Shown piece after piece: positions 53,291 to 64,000 of a stretch of DNA of 64,000 nt. Each line of letters opens with the position of its first letter. Within the stretch, counting starts at the first letter, position 1. The notes below the pieces were generated by a model that saw only the letters and a list, made by a program, of their open reading frames with translations, had not been told where the DNA came from and searched no databases. The translations under genes were made by a program, and so were the position numbers. Location of the stretch: contig NC_087064.1 in the NCBI RefSeq assembly GCF_963678635.1, positions 15,553,802-15,617,801 on the forward strand, given 5' to 3'. Source of the DNA: Symsagittifera roscoffensis (taxonomy: Eukaryota > Xenacoelomorpha > Acoela > Convolutidae).

Positions 53291-54579
53291 AGAAAAAATC
53301 TACACCCGGTTGCAATAATCTAAAGAAGTAGAAATGAAAAAAATATGCACTTGACACACAAAAACAAAGAAAAGCGCTGAAAAATTCAAATTGAAAACAA
53401 AAAATAAGAACTGATCGATCCATTAATTTTAAACACAGAGGCGAAGCTGCGTTCGCAAACACTAGTGAGAAAGAGACAAAAAATCAGCTCTATAAACTTA
53501 AAAAGAGAAAAAGTAGAAGCAAGCCTCGAATAAGTAAAACATTTGCTATGTATCCGCTTCAAACCTGCTACCTCGATATTTGGATATTCACATCCTCCCT
53601 CTCAGCCACGCACGCTTAACGATCGTCAAACACTAGGCACAAATAAAGCAGAGAACAGATGCTATGAAACTCCAATACTGCTGATCGTGATTATATCAGA
53701 GCTGTCACCAAATGAGCACTTTTATTTATGAGTTAGGTTGAAAAAAGAATCATACTATTACACTAAGCACAATGGCTCGCTATTTTAAATACACTTATCA
53801 AAAACGTGCAAATTGTATACGACGGCTATCAATATAGAGCAAAACTATTCCAAATCTTCTTTTGCTTAATCACCTGAAATCGTCAAAAACTTTATTGAAA
53901 ATCAAAACGATTTAGTATATTCGCCATAAAATCGCAAAATGCATCAATTCAACTGGAAATAATAAACCAAAATAAAAATTCCATAAATATTTCTAAAATA
54001 AATATTCTAAAATATTTCTAAATATTTCTAAAAAAACTCTTATATGCGTTACTTAACTGCTGATTCAATTAAATGCTAACAGGTTTAGCAGACGAAAAAA
54101 AATAGTTGTGCTTAGGGAAGGCGCGTCGGAATAGAGAATTGCAAAATTGAATTGATCTAATCATCTATTATTTTTCAAACATTGTAAAAATGTGTGTAGC
54201 AAAATGAAATATTAATTATTTGTGATTTAAATTGCCAAGCGAATTATATAACATCTTGTTATTTCAGAAGGTTTTCACAACTGCTAACAATTTTTGATTC
54301 AAATGCATCTGGAAGCACAAAAAATAATATAAATAGAAGAGCGAGAGAAAAGTCATCGAAAGAACAGAAAATTAAATCAGATGGCAATCAACCTTTTTTC
54401 AAAACAACCAAATGCTCACTGAATCTGTCAAAACCAGGTATTTTTTTGCGTTTTCAATATAAGGTTGTAGACTGTTGGCAAGAACGCATTTACTACGCGT
54501 TAAGGAGTGATGGATGAATAGAAATGACATAATGAACATTAAGGCATTAAGGTCAACTGAGTTCTCAGTGTATTGAGCA
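53291..54579. other. Region downstream of ILK, no gene seen
   Basis: AT-rich. I found no clear AATAAA for ILK on the minus strand within the first few hundred bases after the stop. Confidence 0.4.
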
Positions 54580-57448
54580 TCACTGGATTTTGTTCATGAG
54601 GGGTGCTATTCTGGAGAACTGGGGTCTCTGATTGGGGTCTTCATTCATCATCATCTTCATCAGTTTGCACAGGTGTACTAGCGGCTTCTCTTTCAGCGAC
54701 TCAGGACGAGGGAGGTCAAGTCGCAGTCGGGAGTACACAATCTGCCATAAAACGAAAGCACACATTCAGAAATATGTATATTTTCCTGTTTCGCATCCAA
54801 ATTATTACATTACATATACGAATAATTATACATTTTTAGACCCATTGGCCACTACATTTATACATGGCCAATATTTTACTGGAAAACTGAAGCCATCTGG
54901 GCTTACAAGAGAGTCTAAAGCATATCAACTGACCTTAAAAGGATTTTCAAAAAGCTCATATGATGGAAAATCTCACATCTGACCGCTAATTCGAAAACTT
55001 TACCCAAACCCAGAAAAATTCGTGAAAAAAAGCCTTTTTTTATCATATTTAATACATTTTTACCTTGAATCCAATATGGAATCTGTTCATGTCTGCAAAA
55101 GGGATCTGTCCCGTCAGTAACTCCCACAAAACAACGCCCATGCTCCAAATCTGAGCAGAGTGCAGACTAATCGGATTAATGGCCACACCAGTACCTGGAA
55201 AAATAAATAACAATTATTTCAATCAAAAATATCCATGTGAAGTTTCCGATGTCCAAAAGAATTTGATGTTCAATTCAGGTAATCATTATTTATTCAAGTC
55301 GTTGAAACTTTAAGACTCGGGTCAGAACTTCTAGCAGACAAAAAAGATGAATCAGAAGTACTAAAACACAACTGACTTTTTCTTTACTGAATCGCCATTT
55401 TGATCTTGATAGCGGTATACACATATTATACTGATTGTCACGAATCTACAACCAATCATTTGATTCTGTTACAAAAATTGTGGGCATGGAGCGCCCTGAA
55501 ACCTTCTTTAGCTCTTCTTAACGATGGCTCACCTCCTTTTCCACTCGCAGATGCATTGGATTTATTAGGTTTGTGGGAGGCGTCCAGGTACTCCGGCGAA
55601 CACCACTCTGGATTGTATTCTCTGTAGGGGGTCTCGAAGGACAGTTTTGTCTCTGACATGTTCAGCTTAGCAACTAGTTCGTCAGTTATCTAAACAATTA
55701 TATGACATGATGCTTTTTCTCGATTATCGACTAATGAAGTCATTGGTAGAAATTTTCAGCTCAACAGATGGAGCTGCCATGGCTATGATAGTGTGCGAGG
55801 TTGAGCTCTCACAGGATCTCTGACTTCAGGTCTACCACACTTTGACAAATTTCGGTTGCATTAAAGGTACCACGTAAAAGAAAACGACCTTCTATAATTA
55901 GTAGCAAAAAGTTGGAACAGACAGAAATAATTAAAAAGAGCAATCAGCTAATTTTGCATTAAAATTTGAGTTTTTAGGTGGAATTGAGTCATATTTTCTG
56001 TCTGAAAAGTTAGCATTTGCATGCAAAAATTTTCTAAAATGGTCATTTGTTCTTAATTAATTCTGTCTGTTCCAACTTTTTGCAACTCTATAGGTGCCAC
56101 GTTTTAGACTAAAAAAATGACCTTGAGAGGCAAAAAAATGTTCGCTCAACAAAATAACTCGAATGTCGGGAAATAAAACAATGGACTATCCTTGAGCATA
56201 CCTCTTACAGCCTACTGACAGCTCCTCAAAATTATTCATGAAGTGTTACATTGGTCCTTTGGAAATCACACATTGGTTTCAAAAAATATATATTTTAATT
56301 AGAACTCAATATCTTTACCCAATTTCTTTCAACATTTCAGAAGTAAACTAAATAAATCGACTCGCGTGCAATCATGAAAACGTTGAAACTTCTGCATGAG
56401 TTACCACCATTCGCTGACTACTTTTTGAACGAATATTGCTTATGATGTTGACATTCTCATCTGTGCTGACTTCAAATAAAAGAAAAGAAAATGTATCCAA
56501 TAAGCCTTACGATGACACTTTTGGAGGTGAGGTGGAATCCAGTGTGTTCGATTCCAAACAGGAACTCCATGCCACTGGCGATATTGGCAGCCACCTTTGC
56601 CATTTGTGATGCCTCCAAAACCACGTCACTTCTGCAATGTAAAACCTAAAAATGCAAACGTCACATTTATAACTGCTTGTTACTTTTCTATTGATGGGTC
56701 CCATAAAACAATTTTCATGGTTCCAAATTATCGAAAACACCATGCTCAACTTTACTGAAAATTGTTCTGCTATTACAAAAATTGACGCGCCTATAAATAC
56801 TCAAATAGTGTTATGATTCTATCTACATTTTATGGGTCATTTATACATCTAGGCTGAAAATGAGTCTATTACCTCGTAGAGTGTTCCGAGTTGTGGCGTG
56901 AGTTCAGACAGGAGGAACATGTAGTCGGGGGTGTTGATCCAGCTGAACACTCCGTGAATGTTGGCATGTGAGAACACTCTATGTAAAAAAAAACTTATGT
57001 TCAAGTCGACCAGAAACTATATACCGAGAAGGCAACTTCAACTATGAGCTCGACATTCCAAAGAATTTAAACATGATAGTGTAATCATAACCCTCAAAAA
57101 TGATTTTTGTCGAAATCGAAACAACCAAACTAGGCAAATGTTTCCAATTTTGGTATGATAGGAATGGTATACTATGACATGCGCTATATTTAATGAAAAT
57201 AGCATAATCAGAAACTAACTTTAGCTTTTTGCACTCAGCGTCGAAATCTCGCGCCACCCGTTTGGGGTCGGCTGTCTGCGGCCGGACAACTCTGGTCGCC
57301 ACCACTTTCGTACCACCTGGTATGACTCCATGTAACAATTCTCTCCAGGGATGACTCACCATCCCCATCGGAGCTGATTGGAGATTCTGCACTTCGTCCA
57401 TGGATATTTTGTCACTGGAGATTCCAAAACGACGCATGGTGCCATCTC
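54580..57448 (-). CDS. ILK: ILK exons 4-9: pseudokinase domain
   Basis: The domain covers about residues 205-508. There is no glycine-rich loop (SHPWRELLHGVI). The segment matching the ATP-site lysine region reads KVVATRVV (250-257) with no lysine at the expected place. The HRD region is TGFHLTSKSV (349-358), and DFG is replaced by ETK (372-374) in LNMSETKLSFET. The APE-like motif WCSPEYL and the SMGVVLWELLTGQIPFAD helix are kept. Exon 6 begins at TTTTTAG/GTTTTACATTG, upstream of a tempting CAG, because only that gives the right phase and the VLH reading. Fold and parvin contact are likely kept while nucleotide binding is probably further reduced. Confidence 0.93.
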
Positions 57449-60400
57449 CTAAGCCCCAAATTATGCATAACTTTACAATAAAGTCTTGCCGGGAAAAAAC
57501 TGATTTAAAACACTAATAGAAAGATGTATCTAATAGTAATATGAAACCTCAAGAAAATAAATCGCCGGAACTATATGACAGAATACGGAAACATTTTATT
57601 GTAAGAATCGCAATGTACGGAATTTGAGGACCAAATAGAGGGCGAGGTATTGAATTAGAACAAAACAACATAAATTGAACGAGATGACAACTTGTCGACC
57701 TACATTTGATTTAATCTCCAAATAAAGAGCACGCGAGCATGTTTGCAACCGAGAGGATTAAAAGAACAGCTCAATATAGCCCCAAAGGTCTTAATCTTCA
57801 AGTAAAGGTATTTCTAAATTCAAAAGCAACTTTACACATATATGTTAAAAAGTAATAGCAAAAAGATGCCTCATTCTGCTTGCCATGGGGCAACTAAGCT
57901 GTTAATTTTTTTAGGCGAAAACTAATTACTACCTAAAATTATGAATCGCAGGGAAATTTCAATTGTGTGCGTTCTTTGAAAGATAACTACATATTATCGA
58001 ATAAACAGCTAGTTGACTTCATTTAAATGACTTCATTTTGAGAAATAAAATTTGCAGGATGTTTTCATGGTGTTTCATAAAATAATATTTAAAAGTCGTC
58101 TGGTAAAATGTTTGCTTGCCGTGAGCCAGGGTTGACTTTAAGTGGACTCGTATGAAACCTTTGTCTATCCTTTCATGATAGCTTGTTTTTTTTACGATAC
58201 AAATGATTACTGTATGAGTCCGGACTAGTAAAACTGTTCTACTGGTTGTTTTTTGTCTTATATCAACCAAATTTGAGAAAAAGGCAATTGGATTTTCCAA
58301 ATTTTTTTGTTTTGTCCGGATAATTCAAATCATCAGTCACGAAAAAAAACTTCTGTGGCTAAAACTGATCTTTTTACTAGCTAACTGGACCGTACTTCAA
58401 GGTACCAAGGTATTGAAAATTAGGCAATATCAATTACTAACTCGGTCTGACTGTGCGTATTCTAGTAGACACCTCTTCAAATGCAGTCTCGAATGGGATG
58501 CGTGTCACCTGTTGACCCGTATTCTCCGCCGCCTCTCGCAACTCCCTGGCCAGAACTCCTGTAACCTTTCCCTTGGCCACATCCAGGGGCGTGTTGTTCT
58601 GCCGATTGCAGAGGGAGACATTGGCGCCTAGATTGACCAGTTCCAGGGCCGTTTCTTTGAATCCCCAGAAGGCGGCGTAGTGCAGAGGCGTGTTTCCGTG
58701 TCGGTTCATTGCATTCACCTGGAAAAAAAAACATTCAAACTCATAGAAAGATCACACGTCATCAATTTGACAGCGAAGTTAGACCCGTCGCCTGCATCTA
58801 CGAAACCAAGATACGCTTAAGCATGTTTCACTTTACCTCGCTGATTGGTCTAAATGAGCTGTTCTTCTTGCCAGACTTGTCTGTAGTCCTCAGGAGCCGT
58901 CTGATCACGTGCGTGTGTCCATTCTGAGCGGCACAGTGCAGGGGAGTGTCCTCCCCCATGTTGACCACATCTGTCCTCGCACTATGAGGAGGGGTCAATA
59001 AGAGGTCAACCAGGGCCATGTGTCCATACCTGCAGTGATTGTAATCAAAACATACCAGTGGGAAAAGACACTGTTATGAAACGCTAATATTGCAATAAAT
59101 AAAAAATCAATTTGTCGTGAGTCATTATAAATTTGACATCATTTATATTATTGAATGAAATTTACGAGAAAAAAGATTGAAATACTACAAAAAAGAAATC
59201 GACTGATTAGCCAACCGCTTTGCCATTTTTATACAATGTGAAAAATACGAAAAAACTACGACGTCTCTCTCCTAAATTCTGGTTGCCAAGATTTTCCATA
59301 GGGTCTGTCCTAACTTTGGTACTATTCTACGCCACTCATTTATGGTTAACCCTTGGTGCCAATACATACTAAAATTGAGGAGCAAGCTCGCACTGGTCTT
59401 TATAGGGTTTTAGGGGATCTCGGAAATCAAGTTGATCAACCTACAAAAACCGCCCACACTTCTAGAAATATCATGCGCGAACCACTGACCAAGAGAAAAT
59501 TTTGAAGGGAAGTTCAAGAAATCGCAAAAAAAAGAAAGAAAAAGAAGAAAACATTTATTCTTTTTACTTTTTCTGTCTGATGCTATAATAGCGGTTGTTA
59601 AGCAGAAACCAACGAATAAGCGAAATATTGAACAATTGGTGATTTTTTTTTTTGCATTTTTCCTTTTGGTGCTTTTTAGATTTGATGAAAATGTTTGAAC
59701 TCTCAAAAACCATTATGAATTTACTTGGAGAGAACAACCTCGTAACACAGACGGAAGCTGAGCTTCGCACCACTTAAGATACAGAAAAACTCCAAATCCT
59801 AAACAAATCGACACCCCAAGACCTTCATGCTTATCTCAAATGAAACTAATTTTGATCAAAACCTGCGGCGGAATACAACGGTCGGCATTGGATTATCATT
59901 TTTAAAAATACCGAGCGGGAACTATGCAGAAAAAAACCGGGAAAAAAGACAATAAAAAATCGAAACGTTGGATTTTTAAAAGCAGAAAAAACGGGAAAAA
60001 TGATCATAAAAAATCCAAACGTGCGCTTTTTTTCAGACATCACGACGAATAAGAATGAAAAGTTGCTAGGATTCTAAGTTCAGAGAAACAATCCGAAAAA
60101 ATATCCAAAAAATGCTGAAAAAAAGTCGCCTATTTCAATTTTTTTTCGCTATATCAGAAAACTTTGGAAAATTACATCAAAAATACTACAAATATAGAAC
60201 GAAAATAAACTAAATTACGAAAACATTAGGAATATTAAAAACAAATAGCAAAAATAAACTAAATATTTTATAAGGAAATAAAAAACATCTGAAAATTACG
60301 AACAGAATAAGAATAAAACATTTAAAAGTAAATTGTGATCTGTTAGCGCTGAACGCCTCCTAAACCCGAATCTCTTGCTTAGAGAAGTTACCGTTTCACA

Positions 60401-63096
60401 AAAAAATATAGGCTAGCAATCAATTAAAGCGAAATGAAAACCAATTGACAAAAAACTGATTGAAAGCTATAACAAAAATGTGATTAAAACGAATGACTTC
60501 AATTACTTTCGCCAAAAAGAATATGACTAGAACTGCATGCCGCTCAAAAAATCTAAAGGTAAAATTTCGAACAAAGTTTGATTAAAAAAAACCTTCCGAA
60601 CATTTTCTATGCATAATAATTCTTGTTGCATTATTTGGCTATTAATTTTTTCAGGTAACACCAAAATAGGCAAACAAGATGCCGTGCGTCTATTCCCTCT
60701 ATGTCAAAAATATCGCGATTCAACTTTGTCTGAATTTTTCTTGATAATGGAGAAACAAATTTTCTTCGTTCTTTCTTAAAATTTAACAGTAGCCTCATTA
60801 AGATAGCTAACACCTGCGATACAAAACAAGACAGCTGCTACGTCGGAAAAAAATGTTGAAAAAACTAGATGTATCAAATGAATAACGTTAGAATTGAAAC
60901 AAAAAATGTGCCGAGACAATAGAACGTAAAAGAAGCATCGAAAGAAAATTTACCGAGCGGTAACAAAGCCAAAAAAACCTTAGAAAAAATCTTCCTCACC
61001 CTCAACGGACACACACATCAAAAAATTATTAGCCTGTCAAATGAAACATTATGAGATCATTAAGACGATATAAAATAGACCAAACCTATTAAGCCGAAAA
61101 AAATCAAATGCGAAAAAAAGTCAAAAAGTTTAAGACATAAAAAGTTATTAAGTCCCCTCACCCTCAAACCACACACACACAAAGTTTTTTGCTCCTCGAA
61201 CGACGCAAGATGAGGCCACTTAGCCGATATAATATAGGACAAATACTAACAAACCAAAAAAAGCAAAAAACGAAACTTTAAAAAAATGGAGTTGGTAAAA
61301 TTACAAACAATATAAAAACAAAATTTCGTACAGGATATATATTCAAAATTCCAACAGGAACAAAACATATCGGTAGCGGTAAATTTGTTGCAGAGAGGCT
61401 TCCAGGAAATGAGTCACGATGAGACTCCTGTGAACAAAGTTCTTTACGGGAAAAAAAGTATAGTACCCCATTGCATTACCCTTGCTTATCGCAAGGGTAA
61501 ATAGAAAACAATAAGTTCATCGTCGGAGTGCAGATCGGAATGCTCAACAAATTTTAGCAAAAAAATAACTTCAAGCTAGGAGTCAGCAACTGTCTTGTTA
61601 ATGGTATTTTTCCGATCACTCGAAAGAGTGGGAACGAACTATGGCATGCGGAGGGTTCGCCCTCCCAATTTAAGTAGCTGAAAGAAAGCTCTTATCGGAC
61701 CAAGTCTAAGGTTATATTAAATCTTTTTCAGTCCTAATTCGGATTCGAAAAAAATTTATGTCGACAAAAAAACTGGTCTGAAATTTCTACTGACATAAAA
61801 GAAGAGTCTGACTACTACGAAAAGTCTAAAAACAATTTATTTCAACGATGAATAATTTTTCGATTATAATTTTTTATGCATATGAATAGTTGCTTAATGT
61901 CGAAGAAGAGTTTATTTTTCGTTGCTACAAAAAGCATATTAAGCAAATGTAATTGAAACAACTTTTGAGCAACTCGGAGAGAACAGCGATCGAATCCATC
62001 TGGATTTCGAAGTGCTGCCGTCAACTCGAAGACTTTCCAACAACTCAATAATTATAGAAGTAGGGGAGTGAAAGGTACAAGAACTAAAAAAAAACTAGGC
62101 GAAAACAAAAGGAGCGAAAAACAAAATAAAAAAATCCCCTTTTTTACTTCAAAAAATGGTCGCTCAAAGAATCTGACAATTCTCAAAGAATCAACTCAAT
62201 GACGATATACACACTAAATGATTGGCTGCAAATTGTAAACAAAAATTAGAACTTGTCTGTTTAATCTTCAGAAACTCGCTAGTCATCGCCCTCCTTGTTG
62301 GGTTCAAAATCAAAACTTGAAATTGTTCACTTAAGCGTGATAGTTCGCATCGATAACTATGGTTGGGACGTTGTGCTACTCGCACAAAATTGCTATTAAT
62401 TGATGTTATGATCAGGGCTGTTTTAAAATCAGCTGGAGGGTTCATAGAAAAACTTTTTATCGCTAGGACCACACCCCTGAGGCTAGTGGGAAGAACTAGA
62501 AGCCGGCGTGGCATGCGATTTTTTGTTCGTAATTGTATCCAAAATTTCACTAAAGATAATACTTTTGGTCTGAATATTTTTAGTTTACAGGCAAACTAGA
62601 CGAAAACTAATGAGACAGACATCCCTGAATAATGAAACCGGAAACCGAAATACCCACTTCATTATACTATCGACTTAGCGTTAATTTAGCTACAACTAAA
62701 CCTCAATTTTGCAGTTTTTTAGTACCTCTTTACTAAAAAAAAGTAACAGAAAAAAAATCATGAAAGAAAAGGCGTTTCGTTGGAACTTTTAGTAATGACT
62801 GAAAAGACTTCAATATAAAATATAACTCGGCACCATCTCACGCTTATTTTTGGTACCTTGTTTTGCTTGCCCAAAGAGCCCTTAGAACTTTGGCAACTTC
62901 AATGGTCGAAACAAAGCTGCGGTGAAAAATTATTATCATTTCATAATTTGGGTTCATACCAAGAGGCCCAGTGCAGAGGCGTGAACAAATGCTGGTCTAT
63001 GGCTCCGTTCGGATCAGTCTCAATATTGTCGAGCCATTCGCGTAGAAACATCAGGTCCCCATCTTTGCACGCTTGAATCACTGCTTCTTGAGTCAT
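54580..63096 (-). CDS. ILK: Integrin-linked kinase (pseudokinase), complete, nine exons, 508 aa
   Basis: The exons in order are 63096-62960, 59029-58837, 58718-58442, 57448-57220, 56978-56873, 56645-56511, 55689-55533, 55194-55064 and 54741-54580. All junctions are GT-AG, phases agree, and the coding sum is 1,527 bases with the stop. ILK is the scaffold of the ILK-PINCH-parvin complex that links integrin tails to actin; its ankyrin part binds PINCH and its pseudokinase binds parvin. Identity is clear along the whole length, for example HGNTPLHYAAFWG, RDFDAECKKLKVFSHANI and HLCKLMKMMMNEDPNQRPQF. The protein is about 56 residues longer than vertebrate ILK, partly through an insertion at about residues 94-110. 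The 3.9-kb first coding intron is the longest. A short 5' UTR intron is likely (63,105-63,167). Confidence 0.95.
55908..56086. repeat. Inverted-repeat element in an ILK intron
   Basis: GCAAAAAGTTGGAACAGACA at 55,910-55,929 is mirrored exactly at about 56,063-56,083, with imperfect pairing continuing inward (TAATTA). MITE-like hairpin of about 180 bases between exons 6 and 7; no target duplication recognised. Confidence 0.7.
58442..63096 (-). CDS. ILK: ILK exons 1-3: ankyrin repeats
   Basis: Start MTQEAVIQACKDGD aligns with the known ILK N terminus. TPLH-type ankyrin motifs are at residues 39-42, 74-77 and 120-123, and a degenerate TPLD at 153-156. An extra KSGKKNSSFRPISE stretch (97-110) separates the second and third repeats, where vertebrate ILK is compact; it ends exactly at an exon border, so extension by shift of the splice site is plausible. 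Exon 3 ends at CCGA/GTTAGT. This donor was chosen because it alone gives the phase needed by exon 4 and the RPRDGTM reading. Confidence 0.93.
59030..62959. other. First coding intron of ILK, repeat remnants
   Basis: An R2-like block lies at 59,345-59,400. Two diverged copies of a 110-base segment starting CCTCACCCTCAA and followed by ACACACACA lie at 60,988 and 61,157. ACCCTTGC-TTATC-GCAAGGGT at 61,479-61,499 is a perfect small hairpin. No exon was found. Confidence 0.55.
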
Positions 63097-63099
63097 GCC

Positions 63100-63168
63100 T
63101 CTAACTAAAACGACGATCCAACATAATCAACTGAACTGATAGAAAGGTGATATACTAATATACTTACT
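63100..63168 (-). promoter_or_regulatory. Probable 5' UTR intron of ILK
   Basis: On the minus strand CGAAA/GTAAGTA (donor GT at 63,167-63,166) and CGTTTTAG (acceptor AG at 63,106-63,105) enclose 63 bases, eight bases before the ATG. Both signals are strong. The leader exon would lie just upstream. Confidence 0.5.
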
Positions 63169-64000
63169 TTCGAAATAATCAAAGAAATTTTACCATATGG
63201 ATGCCGACTAAAACTCCAGACCGACCAAGTTTTTGACAAAGTCATTTAAAAAAAAAAACTATGCTTTTTGAAATCTGAATTATGTTCGCATGAAAACTGA
63301 ACGCAATAGCAAAATAAAACAGCAGTCGATATCGCACAGTTCAAACACACAGGGCAAGCCGAGCTTGGCACCAATTGCAGTACAAAAAAAGAATGAATTG
63401 GAGCTGAAAGTTGAACAGCCATTCATTGTCATTAAGAATATTACAAAATATTTTACGAAATCAGCAGGACGTAAAATCATTCTGAAAACAAAACTAAAAC
63501 TGGATTTAAGAAAAAAAATTCTGCAACCAGATTATATCCTTTTTTTCGGATAATACAGGAAAAAGCAATTAAAATATTTCGAAATTCAATTTGCAGAAGC
63601 TTCATCTACGAGCGCGAACCAAAGATAGAAATTTTCATATTCAACACGATGAACCGAAAATAAACATTGATTTCATAAATTTTACAAAACTTGTTGAAAC
63701 AAAACCCTTAATCACACTTATTTTAACGACTCTTTCAGTTTTTGTATCTAATCAAGGGAATTAAAACCATATTCGGCCAACATAATGCAAGAAAACTTTT
63801 CAAAAAAGAAAAAATGTTGCAAAACCGATATATCAAAACATGTATCGACCAAAATTTTTTCAATTATCAATGGGTATGCAGAAAATTTTCAAAATAATCA
63901 AATCAGCATATATATTGAAATTGAGTAAAAAGGAACAAAACTTATTACTAAACTTGAGATGAAAACAAAAATAACAGATACGAGCATTATGTTTAGCCTA
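63169..64000. other. Upstream of ILK
   Basis: Should hold the ILK leader exon and promoter on the minus strand. No TATA box or other clear promoter element is seen; the DNA is AT-rich. Confidence 0.35.

Noticed and set aside
56511-56632. ILK exon 6 starting after TTGCAG at 56,632
   Set aside because: It would give the wrong phase with exon 5; the upstream acceptor TTTTTAG at 56,646 restores phase and the VLH reading.
1-64000. CRISPR arrays, bacterial operons, ribosome binding sites
   Set aside because: No regularly spaced short repeats with unique spacers. Introns, LTR elements and ILK show eukaryotic nuclear DNA.

Overview
The window is nuclear DNA of an invertebrate animal. It is AT-rich, and its genes have canonical GT-AG introns. 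The clearest host gene encodes integrin-linked kinase (ILK), an animal cell-adhesion protein, and most of the remaining DNA is transposable elements in various states of decay. The phylum cannot be fixed from the sequence; a urochordate or another non-vertebrate metazoan is possible, but that is a guess.

Layout. From 1 to about 11.3 kb lies the 3' part of a Ty3/Gypsy element with RNase H and integrase (one in-frame TGA). It is followed by a small membrane ORF, a 378-codon ORF without any ATG, an 872-aa envelope-like glycoprotein ORF and a 597-aa ORF of unknown type. The last two overlap by ATGA, and a strong 5' splice site follows the last stop directly. From 11.3 to 17.2 kb is intergenic repeat-rich DNA. 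From 17,208 to 47,703 (+) I reconstruct a seven-exon gene for a 1,019-aa coiled-coil protein with every intron phase matching. Its introns hold a MULE transposase relic (about 19.9-20.3 kb), three tandem copies of a 1.46-kb unit (20.4-24.7 kb), a full-length Ty3/Gypsy retrotransposon with 258-bp LTRs and a 5-bp target duplication (29.4-36.5 kb), a hAT-type element with an 8-bp duplication (41.4-42.1 kb) and a cluster of foldback elements with 8- or 9-bp target duplications (43.2-46.6 kb).

A small, almost undiverged LTR element (47,863-49,735) sits directly on the presumed AATAAA of the coiled-coil gene. From 49.7 to 54.5 kb are degenerate repeats, including a fragment of the first element's LTR in inverse orientation. 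From 63,096 down to 54,580 (-) lies the complete nine-exon coding region of ILK (508 aa): ankyrin repeats followed by a pseudokinase that lacks the HRD and DFG motifs and also lacks the ATP-site lysine.

Host and mobile DNA are closely interleaved. All the mobile elements between 19.9 and 46.6 kb lie inside introns of one gene. Their nesting gives a relative order: dispersed repeat R1, then foldback F2, then F3, F4 and F5. The MULE relic and the foldback elements with 9-bp duplications may belong to one transposition system, with the transposase now dead in this window.
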